From: Gammaproteobacteria bacterium
Lineage (GTDB): Bacteria > Pseudomonadota > Gammaproteobacteria > Pseudomonadales > Azotimanducaceae
Assembly: GCA_026706385.1 (NCBI GenBank)
Contig: JAPOYV010000094.1
Span: 1-64,000 of the forward strand
Direction: 5' to 3'
Length of the DNA stretch: 64,000 nt
Shown here: positions 16,148 through 24,771 of the stretch, in pieces
Position numbering within the stretch: position 1 is the stretch's first letter
Layout of the letters: each line of letters starts with the position of its first letter
Notes under the pieces: generated by a model
The model's input: the letters and a program-made list of their open reading frames with translations, nothing else
Told to the model about the DNA's origin: nothing
The model's database searches: none
Position numbers and translations under genes: made by a program

Positions 16148-17134
16148 TCAAGGGGCGTAGCCGCTGGCTTGTTCGCCGACCGCAGCCGTCGAGCCCGCGT
16201 ACCGCCGGTCGTCGACTTCGCGGCGCAACAGGTTCAACTCGGCCTTCAGCGCCTCGCGACCGGCCTCGGCGGCAGGGTCCGTCGGATAGTAGGCCAGTTC
16301 CGTCGCCGGGTCCCCGGCGACCCGGGTGCCGATCAACACCCGGGCGTCGCCGTAGTCGTAGGGCTTGGCACGATGCAACAGGGCACGGTTGTCCCACAGC
16401 AACGTATCGCCGGGTCGCCACTTGTGGCTGTACACCCGCGCCGCGTCGGACACGACGAAGTCCACCAGTCCGCGCAGCAGCCCCCGGCTCTCCTCGCGAG
16501 GAAGGCCCGGGATTCCGAACGCATGGCGCCCCACGAACAGGTTCTTGACGCCGGTCTGTGGATGCACCTTGACCAGCGGTCGCAGGTATGCCTCGCCGTG
16601 GTAGATGCTGTTCTGGTCCTGGGGCGGGAAGTCGCCAACGTCGTTGGCCTGCGAATACTGCGTCGAGTGATAGGCGCTCAATGCGGCGATGCGGTCCTTC
16701 GTGGCCGCGTCGAGGGCGGCATACCCCGCACGCATGTCGGCAAGTTCCGTTTCGCCGCCGGTGGCGGGGACCTTGACCGCTGACAGCATCGCGCACTTGC
16801 TGCTGACGGGCTTGTACGTCGAGTCCGTGTGCCACGCTTCGTTGCCGACGTTGGTCCGCATCCGCTGGGTATTCAACCCGTAGATGCGTCCGTAGCGGCC
16901 GTCCGCACGTCGCTCCTGGTTGGACATGGGGCTGGCCGCGAACTCAAGCTCGCCGAACCGCGCCCCGAACGCGGCGCTCGTCTCGTCGGTCAGGTATTGG
17001 CCGGGGAACAGGAGGAATCCGTACTCCAGGAACGCTCCCTGGATCCGGTCGAACGCGTCATCCGTCAAGGAGTCCAAGGCGATCTCCGTGACGATTGCGC
17101 CGAAGACCTTTCCGGGTACTGGTGTGATGTGCAT
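16148..17134 (-). CDS. TauD/TfdA-family Fe(II)/2-oxoglutarate dioxygenase
   Basis: Fe(II)- and 2-oxoglutarate-dependent oxygenase of the TauD/TfdA family (taurine, 2,4-D and alkyl-sulfate dioxygenases). The 328-residue protein has the iron triad H102-x-D104 (WHTDSTYK) and H254 (NRALLHRA), with R265 spaced to bind 2-oxoglutarate. The substrate-clamping residues cannot be matched to taurine or 2,4-D enzymes, so the substrate is open. The protein is a paralogue of the gene at 21550, with the same ligand numbering. ATG 17134 fits the family N-terminus. The gene lies downstream of a metallo-beta-lactamase-fold hydrolase on the same strand, 63 bases away. Confidence 0.87.
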   Translation of the reverse strand: MHITPVPGKVFGAIVTEIALDSLTDDAFDRIQGAFLEYGFLLFPGQYLTDETSAAFGARFGELEFAASPMSNQERRADGRYGRIYGLNTQRMRTNVGNEAWHTDSTYKPVSSKCAMLSAVKVPATGGETELADMRAGYAALDAATKDRIAALSAYHSTQYSQANDVGDFPPQDQNSIYHGEAYLRPLVKVHPQTGVKNLFVGRHAFGIPGLPREESRGLLRGLVDFVVSDAARVYSHKWRPGDTLLWDNRALLHRAKPYDYGDARVLIGTRVAGDPATELAYYPTDPAAEAGREALKAELNLLRREVDDRRYAGSTAAVGEQASGYAP

Positions 17135-17197
17135 GCCTTGTGCTCGCCGGGAGTCGCCCGCTGCAAATATAGCGCGTCGCCGCGTCGCTGGGCGCGC

Positions 17198-18100
17198 CTA
17201 GTCGGCCAAGCGGAACTCGGCGCCGACGGCGAGTTCGCCCTCGCACACCACTTCGCCCCGTTCCACCATGTAGGCCATCGCCGCGAATACGCTTCGTGCA
17301 GCGGCCGGGTGCAGTTGCTTGGCTACGCCCGCGTACATCGTCGGGACCATCTCCGCGATTCGGCGAGTCCCCCGGGCAAGGCATTGGCGGATCTGTTCCT
17401 CGCGCTCCCGCCGATGGGCGATGAAGGCGCGCACATGCCGCTTCGGTTCGGTGATCGCTGGACCGTGCGTCGGCCAGTAGATGGCATCGTCCCGTTCGAG
17501 TAGAAGCTCGAGGCTCTCCATGTAGCTGGCCATGTCGCCGTCCGGCGGCGAGATCACGCTCGTCGACCAGCCCATCACGTGATCCCCGGAGAACAGTACG
17601 CGGCCTTCCTCGAGGGCATAGCAGACGTGGTTGGAGGTGTGGCCCGGGGTGTAGACGCATTCGACCGACCAACCGTCCCCTTCTATGGTCTCGCCCCCGG
17701 CTACCGTGACATCCGGGGTGAAGTCCATGTCGCCGCCCTCCTCGACCTGCACGCCGTCGGCAATCTTGCCAGCGCCATGCGGCCCGAAACCGAACGTCGG
17801 TGCGTCCGTATGCTCGGCCAGGAGACGGCAACCGGGCGAGTGGTCCATGTGGGTATGCGTCACCAGCATGTGGGTGATGGTCTCGCCATCCGTGGCGCGC
17901 GCGATCGCTTCGATGTGGGCGGGATCCGCAGGCCCCGGGTCGATCACGGCGACGTCGCCATGGCCCAGGATGTACGTGCCGGTACCGTAAAGGGTGAACG
18001 CGCTCGGATTGCGCGCGATGACGCGGCGAATCCCCGGTGCCAGCTCCGTCGCCTCGCCGTAGGCGAAGTCGAGCTCGCGCTTGAACGGAATGTCGGCCAA
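17198..18100 (-). CDS. Metallo-beta-lactamase-fold hydrolase, LACTB2-like
   Basis: Two-metal hydrolase of the MBL superfamily, 300 residues. The zinc motif is THTHMDHS at 81-88 (H82, H84, D86, H87), followed by TPGHTSNHV and the bridging aspartate in FSGDHVMG. A C-terminal helical segment (HRREREEQIRQCLARGTRRI) resembles the winged-helix part of the LACTB2/RNase-like group. That group includes endoribonucleases and acyl hydrolases, so the reaction is not fixed. Start is TTG 18100, supported by GAGGT about 7 bases upstream; no better start exists. It sits 60 bases after the end of the kinase gene on the same strand. Confidence 0.83.
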   Translation of the reverse strand: MADIPFKRELDFAYGEATELAPGIRRVIARNPSAFTLYGTGTYILGHGDVAVIDPGPADPAHIEAIARATDGETITHMLVTHTHMDHSPGCRLLAEHTDAPTFGFGPHGAGKIADGVQVEEGGDMDFTPDVTVAGGETIEGDGWSVECVYTPGHTSNHVCYALEEGRVLFSGDHVMGWSTSVISPPDGDMASYMESLELLLERDDAIYWPTHGPAITEPKRHVRAFIAHRREREEQIRQCLARGTRRIAEMVPTMYAGVAKQLHPAAARSVFAAMAYMVERGEVVCEGELAVGAEFRLAD

Positions 18101-18160
18101 CGTCTTACCTCGTGGGATGTGTGGCGCTTGGGACCGCCATTCTAGCGGACGAGAACCCCG

Positions 18161-20419
18161 CTACTCGGAACTTGGGCCCGGTGGCGTGATCTCGGCTTGC
18201 CACTGCTCGCGCTGCGCGCGCCACCGCCCGATGCCGGGGGTCACGGCGAGCGCCAGGTCCAGGTACTGAAGCGCCTCGTGGCGCAGACCGACGGTGTACG
18301 CCTCGCCCGCCACGTCGGCCAGGCGCGTCGCCGACACCGACAGGAGCCGAATGCCGTCGCTGCTGTCCGGGTCCAGCCGGAGCGCTTCACGCAAGAGCGC
18401 CACGGCGTTGTTGTCCGGGTCGGGACCGGTCACGTAGCCCTGCCTATAGAGTTCCTCCGCCCGGGCGATCAGGTCGAGGACGGTCGCGATGCGCAGCAGT
18501 TCCTGGTCGTAGCGCGTATCCATCTGCGCCAACAGGTCGTCGCCGATGTCCGCGGCGGCGGCCTGGTCCTTGAACTCCCGGGCCGCTTCCAGCGTTCCCC
18601 CGCGCAACAGGCCGTCGAACTGGGCGAGCACGGTCGCGGCGATCTCGGAAACGGCTTGCAGAGCGACCTCATTGTCCGGGTCGATCGCAAGGACGCCCCG
18701 ATACACCTTCAAAGGATTCGCTTCGGCTGGCGTGATCAACGCGCCATCTTGCCGGAGGTCCGCCGCTAGCTGCAGTTCATCCTCGATCTTCTCTTGGACG
18801 TCTTCAGCCGCGCGGAGTGTTGCGCGCACGCCGTCGATGCCCGTGAACTGGTCATCGGCTGCGACGGCACGCTCCAGGCTGTCGCGAGCCGCGGCAAAGT
18901 CGGTTGCCGCCAGTCGCTCGGCGGCCGCGCCGTAGTGAATGGCGATCTCCGTCAGGCCCTGGGCGGCGCGTTCGTTGCCCGGATCCAGGCGGAGCACTCC
19001 CTTGTACGAGGCGATCGCGGCGTCCACGGCACGCACATCGCCCAACCCGCGCCGCGCGAGCTGCCGGCTGGTGCCAGCCAACAGTTCCTGGACCTGGCTG
19101 TGAACCTCGAAACGGCGCACTAGGCGAGCCAGCTCGGCATCTGCCCCAGGTACATCACCGCTACGCGCATCGCCCGGGAACACCGTCGCGAGTTCATCCA
19201 GCTTGCGGTCTGCCAGGCCCAGTTCGCCGGCGTCCAAGGCCCCGTCGATCTCGTTCCGCCAGCGCTCCGCGGCCATCTCGATCGCTTCGGCCGCAGCGAC
19301 ATGGTTGGCATCGATGGCCAGGACCCGCCGGTATGCCGACACCACCGCACTCAGGCTCTGGTTTCGATCCGATGCCAAGTCCTCCGCCTGTTCCCACGCC
19401 AATGCGGCATCCGGATGCGGAGCAAGCCCCAGGAAAGCCAGCGCGCGGCTCCAGCCGCTTTGGTCCGACACGTAGCCGACGCCCCCTGCCACCGCGATGA
19501 TCGAGATCAGGATCGCGGCCAACACCGGCGGACGGAACAGCAGCGGCCGACGGGCTTCGCCCGGCGACGCAGGCTGTTGCCGCACGTGTGAGCTCTCTGC
19601 GGAGTCGATCTCCTGGGCGGTCACCGCTTCGGTGCGCACGACCGCGTCCGGCACGGCGTCACGGGCGCGCAGGTCGTCCAAGGCCGCCGCGAGTTGCAGG
19701 CCGTTCTCGAAACGGTCCTCTGGCGATCTCGCCAGAAGTCGGTCCACAACCGGGCGGAAGGCGGCGAACTGAAGTGGCAGCGGCGGCTCGTGCAGGCGCA
19801 CCACGGTACCGCCTGCACCGCCCGACCGGGTCGCGTCGGGCAGCCGACCGGTGAGCATTTGGTAGAAGATCACGCCGAGACTGTAGAAGTCCGAGCGCGG
19901 GCTTGAAGGTCCAGCGCCAGCCTGTTCCGGACTGCAATAGGGCGAGAACCCTGCCGCTGTCGATGCGGGCATGGCGAAACCCGAAACGCGCACCGCGCCT
20001 TGCTCGTCGAACAGGATGTTGCCCGGGCGCAGGTCGCCATGGACCACGCCACGACCGTGGGCGTAGTCGAGCGCGGCCGCGACGTCCTTGGTCGCCATCA
20101 ACAGGTTCTGCAGGTGCAAGCCATTGGCGAGGTTGTGATCCAAGTCGCCACCGCGCACGTATTCCATGACCCGGTAGTACGCGCCATCGAGCTTCCCGAC
20201 ATCCAGGACGCGCACGATGTTCGGGTGTTCGAGTTTGCGGGCGGCCTGTCCGGCCTCGAGGAAACGCGCGTCCAGTCCGGGATCATCAATCGGGACCTTG
20301 GTCACCTTGATGGCGAACGTCCCGCCGCGGGCGTGGTGCGATGCCGAATAGACTCGCGAACGCGCGCCGCGGCCGATTTCGGCGTGCAGCCTGTAGCCCG
20401 GGACGTCCACGTCAGCCAT
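18161..20419 (-). CDS. Membrane Ser/Thr kinase-like protein with degenerate catalytic site and TPR-like periplasmic region
   Basis: Eukaryote-like protein kinase fold fused through one membrane helix to a long helical repeat region (752 residues). The glycine loop IGRGARSRVY, ATP-binding K38 (FAIK) and helix-C E55 are intact. However, the catalytic loop is HGDLRPGN (D129 kept, HRD arginine and catalytic-loop lysine replaced) and DFG has become GFA at 147-149, so the Mg-binding aspartate is lost. It is therefore probably a pseudokinase or a very weak kinase. A hydrophobic helix at about 296-316 is followed by some 430 residues of TPR-like repeats (KGVLRLDPGNERA, RGVLAIDPDNEVA, REALRLDPDSSDG) predicted to be periplasmic. 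Its ATG lies inside the end of the MORN gene. Confidence 0.85.
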   Translation of the reverse strand: MADVDVPGYRLHAEIGRGARSRVYSASHHARGGTFAIKVTKVPIDDPGLDARFLEAGQAARKLEHPNIVRVLDVGKLDGAYYRVMEYVRGGDLDHNLANGLHLQNLLMATKDVAAALDYAHGRGVVHGDLRPGNILFDEQGAVRVSGFAMPASTAAGFSPYCSPEQAGAGPSSPRSDFYSLGVIFYQMLTGRLPDATRSGGAGGTVVRLHEPPLPLQFAAFRPVVDRLLARSPEDRFENGLQLAAALDDLRARDAVPDAVVRTEAVTAQEIDSAESSHVRQQPASPGEARRPLLFRPPVLAAILISIIAVAGGVGYVSDQSGWSRALAFLGLAPHPDAALAWEQAEDLASDRNQSLSAVVSAYRRVLAIDANHVAAAEAIEMAAERWRNEIDGALDAGELGLADRKLDELATVFPGDARSGDVPGADAELARLVRRFEVHSQVQELLAGTSRQLARRGLGDVRAVDAAIASYKGVLRLDPGNERAAQGLTEIAIHYGAAAERLAATDFAAARDSLERAVAADDQFTGIDGVRATLRAAEDVQEKIEDELQLAADLRQDGALITPAEANPLKVYRGVLAIDPDNEVALQAVSEIAATVLAQFDGLLRGGTLEAAREFKDQAAAADIGDDLLAQMDTRYDQELLRIATVLDLIARAEELYRQGYVTGPDPDNNAVALLREALRLDPDSSDGIRLLSVSATRLADVAGEAYTVGLRHEALQYLDLALAVTPGIGRWRAQREQWQAEITPPGPSSE

Positions 20420-21326
20420 CTGCGGTCCCGTCCGCCGTTTCGAGTGCGATCGAGGTCAACTCGCCGGACACGAACTGACCGAGCACGAAGCGCCCGTCCT
20501 CGATGTAGGCGGAGCCGTCCAGACGCACCGCCGTGCCGCGCCCGTGTGCCAGGCCGTTGATGCATTGGTCGCCGTCGAACATCCACGGCGCGGTGTCGAT
20601 GACCAGTTCGCATCGTTCCACCGCCATGACGTCGGTGGCGCCCACCAGTCGTCCGGCATCCCAGACTTCGAACGACAGCTCTCCGTTCGGCGTTTCCTTG
20701 ACCCCGGGACCGTTCTGCCGGCCAAAGGCGAAATGCCCCTTGAACAGCGTTCCGTCCTGTGACCGGTAGTGCCCGAGGCCGTGGCGCTCGTCGTCGGCGA
20801 ACCCGCCGCGGTAGCGCGTTCCGTCCTGCATGAGTTCGCCGAAGCCCGCCTTCGTGCCGTCCTCGAATTGGCCCTGATAGACCGTACCGTCCGCATACTC
20901 GTAGACGCCGTCGCCGTGCGGGACACCCGCCACCAAGGCGCCGCGGTACCGGGCGCCGTTGCGCCAGAAGTACGCGCCTTGGCCCGTGCGTTCGCCGTCT
21001 ACGAAGTCCCCCTCGTAGACGTCCCCGTTGGTCCACTCGAGCCTGCCGCGGCCGGTCATTCCGTCGTGCTGGAACTCGCCGGTGTAGACGTCCCCGGTCG
21101 GCGACAACAAGGTACCCTGGCCGTGACGTACGCCGTCTTCGAACTGCCCTTCGTAACGGGAGCCATCGGCCCAGGTCAGCACGCCCTGTCCCGACCGCAC
21201 CCCGTCGATGAGTTCGCCTTCGTAGACGACGTCACGATCGTCCTCTTGCGCCTGTGCCGGTGCAAGCACGCACGCTCCGGCGAGGCAGACCAATAGGATG
21301 GCCCGCAAAGCGCCACGTGGGTCCAT
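20412..21326 (-). CDS. Secreted MORN-repeat protein
   Basis: Exported protein of 304 residues built from about eight MORN repeats (YEGELIDGVRSGQGVLTW, YEGQFEDGVRHGQGTLLS, YTGEFQHDGMTGRGRLEW and so on), beta-hairpin units known to bind lipids or to mediate assembly. A signal peptide of about 25 residues ends at AQAQ. Start ATG 21326 is supported by GGAG 5 bases upstream; the open frame continues to 21557 but has no leader character. The C-terminal 90 residues, with two cysteines, are not MORN. The stop lies inside the kinase start (ATGGCTGA), so the two are coupled and probably interact on the periplasmic side. Confidence 0.85.
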   Translation of the reverse strand: MDPRGALRAILLVCLAGACVLAPAQAQEDDRDVVYEGELIDGVRSGQGVLTWADGSRYEGQFEDGVRHGQGTLLSPTGDVYTGEFQHDGMTGRGRLEWTNGDVYEGDFVDGERTGQGAYFWRNGARYRGALVAGVPHGDGVYEYADGTVYQGQFEDGTKAGFGELMQDGTRYRGGFADDERHGLGHYRSQDGTLFKGHFAFGRQNGPGVKETPNGELSFEVWDAGRLVGATDVMAVERCELVIDTAPWMFDGDQCINGLAHGRGTAVRLDGSAYIEDGRFVLGQFVSGELTSIALETADGTADG

Positions 21327-21393
21327 GTCCACTCCGCAACTCTGGGCGGATTGCCAAGCGTGCAGTCTGTCGGATTTGCCAGCGGGTCGGCAA

Positions 21394-21466
21394 GGCGTGT
21401 CGCCTAAACGGAGACACGGCGTGTCGCCTAAACGGCGACACGATGGAGAACGCTTGCGCGTTCTCC
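21394..21466. repeat. Three-hairpin array with an 18-base direct repeat
   Basis: GGCGTGTCGCCTAAACGG occurs at 21394-21411 and 21418-21435, a 24-base period. Each copy forms a hairpin: GTGTCGCC/GGAGACAC around TAAAC (one mismatch), then GTGTCGCC/GGCGACAC around TAAAC (perfect). A third, unrelated hairpin follows, GGAGAACGC/GCGTTCTCC with a TTGC loop (21445-21466). The array lies between the divergent MORN and TauD-family genes. Confidence 0.7.
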
Positions 21467-21549
21467 CGGACGGTGCCGAATCTCCGGGGCCCAACCGTTC
21501 GTTCTCGAGTCCGCGTGTGTCGTCGTAGGCAACCGTGTACTGTAGTTGC

Positions 21550-22404
21550 ATGCGCATCGTACCGAGCGACGCAACCCTGGGGGCAACGGTGACCGACGTC
21601 GACCTCGCCTCCCTTGACGAGGCGATGTTCGTCGCGATCGAGTCCGCATGGCATCACTACGCCGTCCTGGTGTTTCCGGACCAGGCGTTGACCGACGCGG
21701 AGCACATCGCCTTCACGCGTCGCTTCGGCCGCCTGGAGCGAGGCCTCAAGCGTGCGGCCACGGCCGGCTTGGGGCGGCTGTCGAACGTCGACCGCAACGG
21801 CACCGTGGTGCCCGCGGCAAACATCCAAGCCAGGTTCCAGCGCGGCAACCGCGAGTGGCACTCGGACAGCTCATACAAGCGCGTGGGTGCAAAAGCGTCG
21901 ATCCTTGCCGCGCATGTGACCCCTTCCGAGGGCGGCGAGACGGAGTGGGCGGACATGCGGGCGGCCTGGACGGCCCTTGAGCCGTCGCGGCAGGAATGGC
22001 TCGCCGACAAGATCGCCGTGCATAGCTATCGGTTCAGCCACACCTGGCACGGCGGACTGGAAATACTCAACGACGACGATCTCGCCGGCCTGCCCCCCGT
22101 CGAGCATCCGCTGATGCGTATCCATCCCGATACGGGGCGCCCCAACCTCTTCGTTGGGCGGCACGCGAGTCATATCGTCGGCGAAGATGTCGACGACTCG
22201 CGCCGTCTTCTGCGCGACCTGACCCGCGAAGCCTGTCAGCCGCCGCGCGTCTGGCGACACGCCTGGCAACCCGGCGATATCGGCATCTGGGACAACCGCT
22301 GCGTCTTGCATCGCGGCCGGCCTTGGCCGGCGGACGAACCACGCGTCATGGCCCGCTCGACGGTGGCCGGGGAGGATCCGGACAACGAGTGGGCGGTGCC
22401 TTAG
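21550..22404 (+). CDS. TauD/TfdA-family Fe(II)/2-oxoglutarate dioxygenase (second copy)
   Basis: A 284-residue Fe(II)/2-oxoglutarate oxygenase. Iron ligands are H104-x-D106 (WHSDSSYK) and H254 (NRCVLHRG), and R265 is placed for 2-oxoglutarate. The numbering is identical to the paralogue at 16148-17134, and blocks such as FVGRHA, GGETE-ADMRA and WDNR are shared, but the C-terminal 45 residues of the paralogue are absent. ATG 21550 gives the normal family N-terminus; no ribosome site is evident, and an in-frame ATG at 21535 is less likely. The substrate is unknown. It is divergent from the MORN operon across the hairpin array. Confidence 0.86.
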   Translation: MRIVPSDATLGATVTDVDLASLDEAMFVAIESAWHHYAVLVFPDQALTDAEHIAFTRRFGRLERGLKRAATAGLGRLSNVDRNGTVVPAANIQARFQRGNREWHSDSSYKRVGAKASILAAHVTPSEGGETEWADMRAAWTALEPSRQEWLADKIAVHSYRFSHTWHGGLEILNDDDLAGLPPVEHPLMRIHPDTGRPNLFVGRHASHIVGEDVDDSRRLLRDLTREACQPPRVWRHAWQPGDIGIWDNRCVLHRGRPWPADEPRVMARSTVAGEDPDNEWAVP

Positions 22405-22422
22405 GCAGCATGTAACCGTCCC

Positions 22423-23238
22423 TTAGCGCCCCCGGAACTCGGGCTCGCGCTTGTCCACGAACGCCTGCGCGGCGAGTCGATGATCCTCGGTATCGAACGT
22501 CCGCGTCATGTGCTGCGCCTCGAGATCGAGCACGTCGGCGAGCGAACCCCGCTCGGCGGCGTTGAGGTTCCTCTTCATGTAGCCGAGCGCGATGGTGGGT
22601 AGCCGTGCGAGACGGTGCGCCCAGGCATCAACGTGCGCGGGAAACTCGGTCGCAGGATAGGTGTGGTTCACCAGGCCGAGGCGTCTCGCCTCCTCGGCAT
22701 CGATCACATCCGCAGTGAAATAGAGTTCGCGGGCCTTGGCCGCGCCGATCAGATGCGGCAGGAAGTAGGAGCCGCCGTAGTCGCCGGCGAGTCCGATTCT
22801 CGCGAACGCGGTCGTGAACTTGGCGTGCTCCGACGCGATGCGGATGTCGCAGGCCAAGGCGAACGACAGTCCACCGCCCGCGGCGGGCCCCGGGATGGCC
22901 GCCAAGGTCGGTTTCGGCATCTCGTGGAGCAGGCGGCAGAACTCGGTGCTCGCCCGCAGACCGGCGACGCGCTGCTCGAAACCCGGCCGGGCCCGTCGAT
23001 CGCCCGGACTTGGCGCGCGCGCGAAACCCTTGACATCGCCCCCCGCGCAGAACGCGCCGCCAGCGCCCGTCAGCACGACGACACGCACGGCGGGATCGCG
23101 CGCGAGGCGGGGAATCGCCTCCTCCAAACCAGCCGACATCTCGGCCGACAACGCGTTGCGGGCCTCCGGTCGGTTCATCGTCAGGGTGGCAATCCCGTCT
23201 TCGAAGGTCTCGATCAAATGTCCCGCGGGTTCGCTCAT
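22423..23238 (-). CDS. Enoyl-CoA hydratase/isomerase family protein
   Basis: Crotonase-fold enzyme of 271 residues acting on acyl-CoA thioesters. The oxyanion-hole segments are GGAFCAGGDVKGF (near 63-75) and GPAAGGGLSFALACD (near 115). At the usual second catalytic glutamate position it reads GLAGDYGGSYFL, with aspartate rather than glutamate, as in PaaG-type isomerases. An isomerase or hydratase with relaxed function is therefore as likely as a classic beta-oxidation hydratase. ATG 23238 matches the family start. It is divergent from an acyl-CoA dehydrogenase 57 bases away, which suggests a shared catabolic pathway. Confidence 0.88.
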   Translation of the reverse strand: MSEPAGHLIETFEDGIATLTMNRPEARNALSAEMSAGLEEAIPRLARDPAVRVVVLTGAGGAFCAGGDVKGFARAPSPGDRRARPGFEQRVAGLRASTEFCRLLHEMPKPTLAAIPGPAAGGGLSFALACDIRIASEHAKFTTAFARIGLAGDYGGSYFLPHLIGAAKARELYFTADVIDAEEARRLGLVNHTYPATEFPAHVDAWAHRLARLPTIALGYMKRNLNAAERGSLADVLDLEAQHMTRTFDTEDHRLAAQAFVDKREPEFRGR

Positions 23239-23295
23239 GGCCTGCGCCCGTTCATTCGAAGCGGCGTATGCTACACGGCGCCAATGAGGGTACGA

Positions 23296-24462
23296 ATGGA
23301 TGCGTTGAGGGACTTCCGCGCCGAGACGCGCGCTTGGCTAGCAGCGAACTGCCCATCGGGCGCACGCGGCCCAGGCCCCGTGCCTTGGGGCAGTCGCAAG
23401 GTTCCTGCCGACGGCGACTCGGCGCTGTGGCTTGCGCGCATGGCCGAGCGGGGCTGGACCGTACCGACGTGGCCGCGACGCTATGGCGGTGCGGAACTCG
23501 ACCGTGACCAGTACGGCGTCCTGATCGACGAATTGAAGCGGATCGGTGCCCGGTCGCCGCTCACGGGCCGCGGCGTGAACTACATCGGCCCGACGATCCT
23601 GGAACTCGGCGACGATGATCAGAAAGCGCGCTGGCTGCCCGGGATCGCCCGCGGCGACGGCGGTTGGGCCATGGGCTACTCGGAGCCTGGTGCGGGTTCG
23701 GACCTGGCCAGCCTGTCCTTGCGCGCCGTGCGCGACGGCGACCGCTACGTGCTCAACGGCCGCAAGATCTGGACGTCTGACGCGATGGACGCCGACTACA
23801 TCTTCGTGCTGGCAAGGACCTCGCCCGACAAGCCCAAGCATCTCGGCATCAGCCTGATCCTCGTGGACATGGACCAAGCAGGCGTGCAGGTCCGACCGAT
23901 CCGCCTGCTCTCCGGCGCATCGCCTTTCAACGAGACGTTGTTCGAGGACGCGTTCGCGAGCGCGGCGGACGTGGTCGGCGGCGTCGACAACGGCTGGACC
24001 GTCGGCAAGCGCCTGCTGCAGTTCGAGCGTTCGACGCATGCGGGGATCAACATCTCGGGGTCGCAAGGCGGTCGCACCGTGGAGAGCGTGCTACCGGACG
24101 CGATCAAGGGCTACGACGGTGCTAATCCGTCTGTGCGCGCCAAACTGCTTCGCCACGAGATGAACGACCACGCCCAGCGCCTGACCCAGAGTCGCGTCAT
24201 CGAGGAGACGCGGGCCCGGGCGCCGGGCTTCGCATCCTCCGCGGTCAAGCTCACCGGGGCGTTGAACGCCCAAGACGGCCACGAACTGCTGATCGAGGCG
24301 ATGGGATCCCGTGGCCTCGGTGTCTCGGGCGAGGGCTTCGATGCGTCCGAAATCGAGGCCACCCGCAACTGGCTGCGCCAGAAGGCGCTGACGATTGCCG
24401 GTGGCACCAAGGAGATCCAGCTCAACATCATCGCCAAGCGGGTTCTCGGCTTACCGGACTAG
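23296..24462 (+). CDS. Acyl-CoA dehydrogenase family protein
   Basis: FAD-dependent acyl-CoA dehydrogenase, about 388 residues. Visible blocks are the N-terminal helical domain (RAETRAWLAANCP), the FAD/substrate loop MGYSEPGAGSDLASL, the KIWTSDAMDADYIFVLART strand region, FEDAFA and the C-terminal signature AGGTKEIQLNIIAKRVLGLP. It belongs to the larger FadE-like/large-subunit group common in steroid and branched-acid catabolism; the chain-length preference is unknown. ATG 23296 has GAGGG about 7 bases upstream and is preferred to ATG 23284, which is also in frame. Two further genes follow on the same strand with short gaps. Confidence 0.9.
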   Translation: MDALRDFRAETRAWLAANCPSGARGPGPVPWGSRKVPADGDSALWLARMAERGWTVPTWPRRYGGAELDRDQYGVLIDELKRIGARSPLTGRGVNYIGPTILELGDDDQKARWLPGIARGDGGWAMGYSEPGAGSDLASLSLRAVRDGDRYVLNGRKIWTSDAMDADYIFVLARTSPDKPKHLGISLILVDMDQAGVQVRPIRLLSGASPFNETLFEDAFASAADVVGGVDNGWTVGKRLLQFERSTHAGINISGSQGGRTVESVLPDAIKGYDGANPSVRAKLLRHEMNDHAQRLTQSRVIEETRARAPGFASSAVKLTGALNAQDGHELLIEAMGSRGLGVSGEGFDASEIEATRNWLRQKALTIAGGTKEIQLNIIAKRVLGLPD

Positions 24463-24499
24463 CTTTCTTGACCGCGCCGGAACTGCTAGGTTAGCTCCC

Positions 24500-24751
24500 A
24501 TGGCTACTTTGAACGACGCAATCGACCATCTGGACGCAGGCGACTGGGAGGCCGCGCACAAGATCGTGCAGAACGACTCGACGGCGAACGGCAGTTGGGC
24601 GCATGGCATCGTGCACATCATGGAGGGCGACCTCAGGAACGCCGGATACTGGTATCGGCGTGCCGGACGCGCGCTGCCTGGATCTGCGGACGCTGTTTCC
24701 GACGACGACGTGGCATCGGAGATCGCCGCCTTGAAGGCTGCCTGCCGCTAG
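24500..24751 (+). CDS. Small conserved hypothetical protein, TPR-like
   Basis: An 83-residue soluble protein of unknown function. It reads as about two helical hairpins: LNDAIDHLDAGDWEAAHKIV, then WAHGIVHIMEGDLRNAGYWY, then RRAGRAL. This DWEAAHKIVQ...WAHGIVH...GDL.NA.YWYRRAGR pattern looks like a short single-domain TPR-like family seen as an orphan in many bacteria (recalled, not searched). ATG 24500 is the only sensible start. It lies 37 bases after the acyl-CoA dehydrogenase and 20 bases before the enolase-superfamily gene, so the three are probably co-transcribed. Confidence 0.7.
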   Translation: MATLNDAIDHLDAGDWEAAHKIVQNDSTANGSWAHGIVHIMEGDLRNAGYWYRRAGRALPGSADAVSDDDVASEIAALKAACR

Positions 24752-24771
24752 CGATCGGGCGCCACGCCCCG

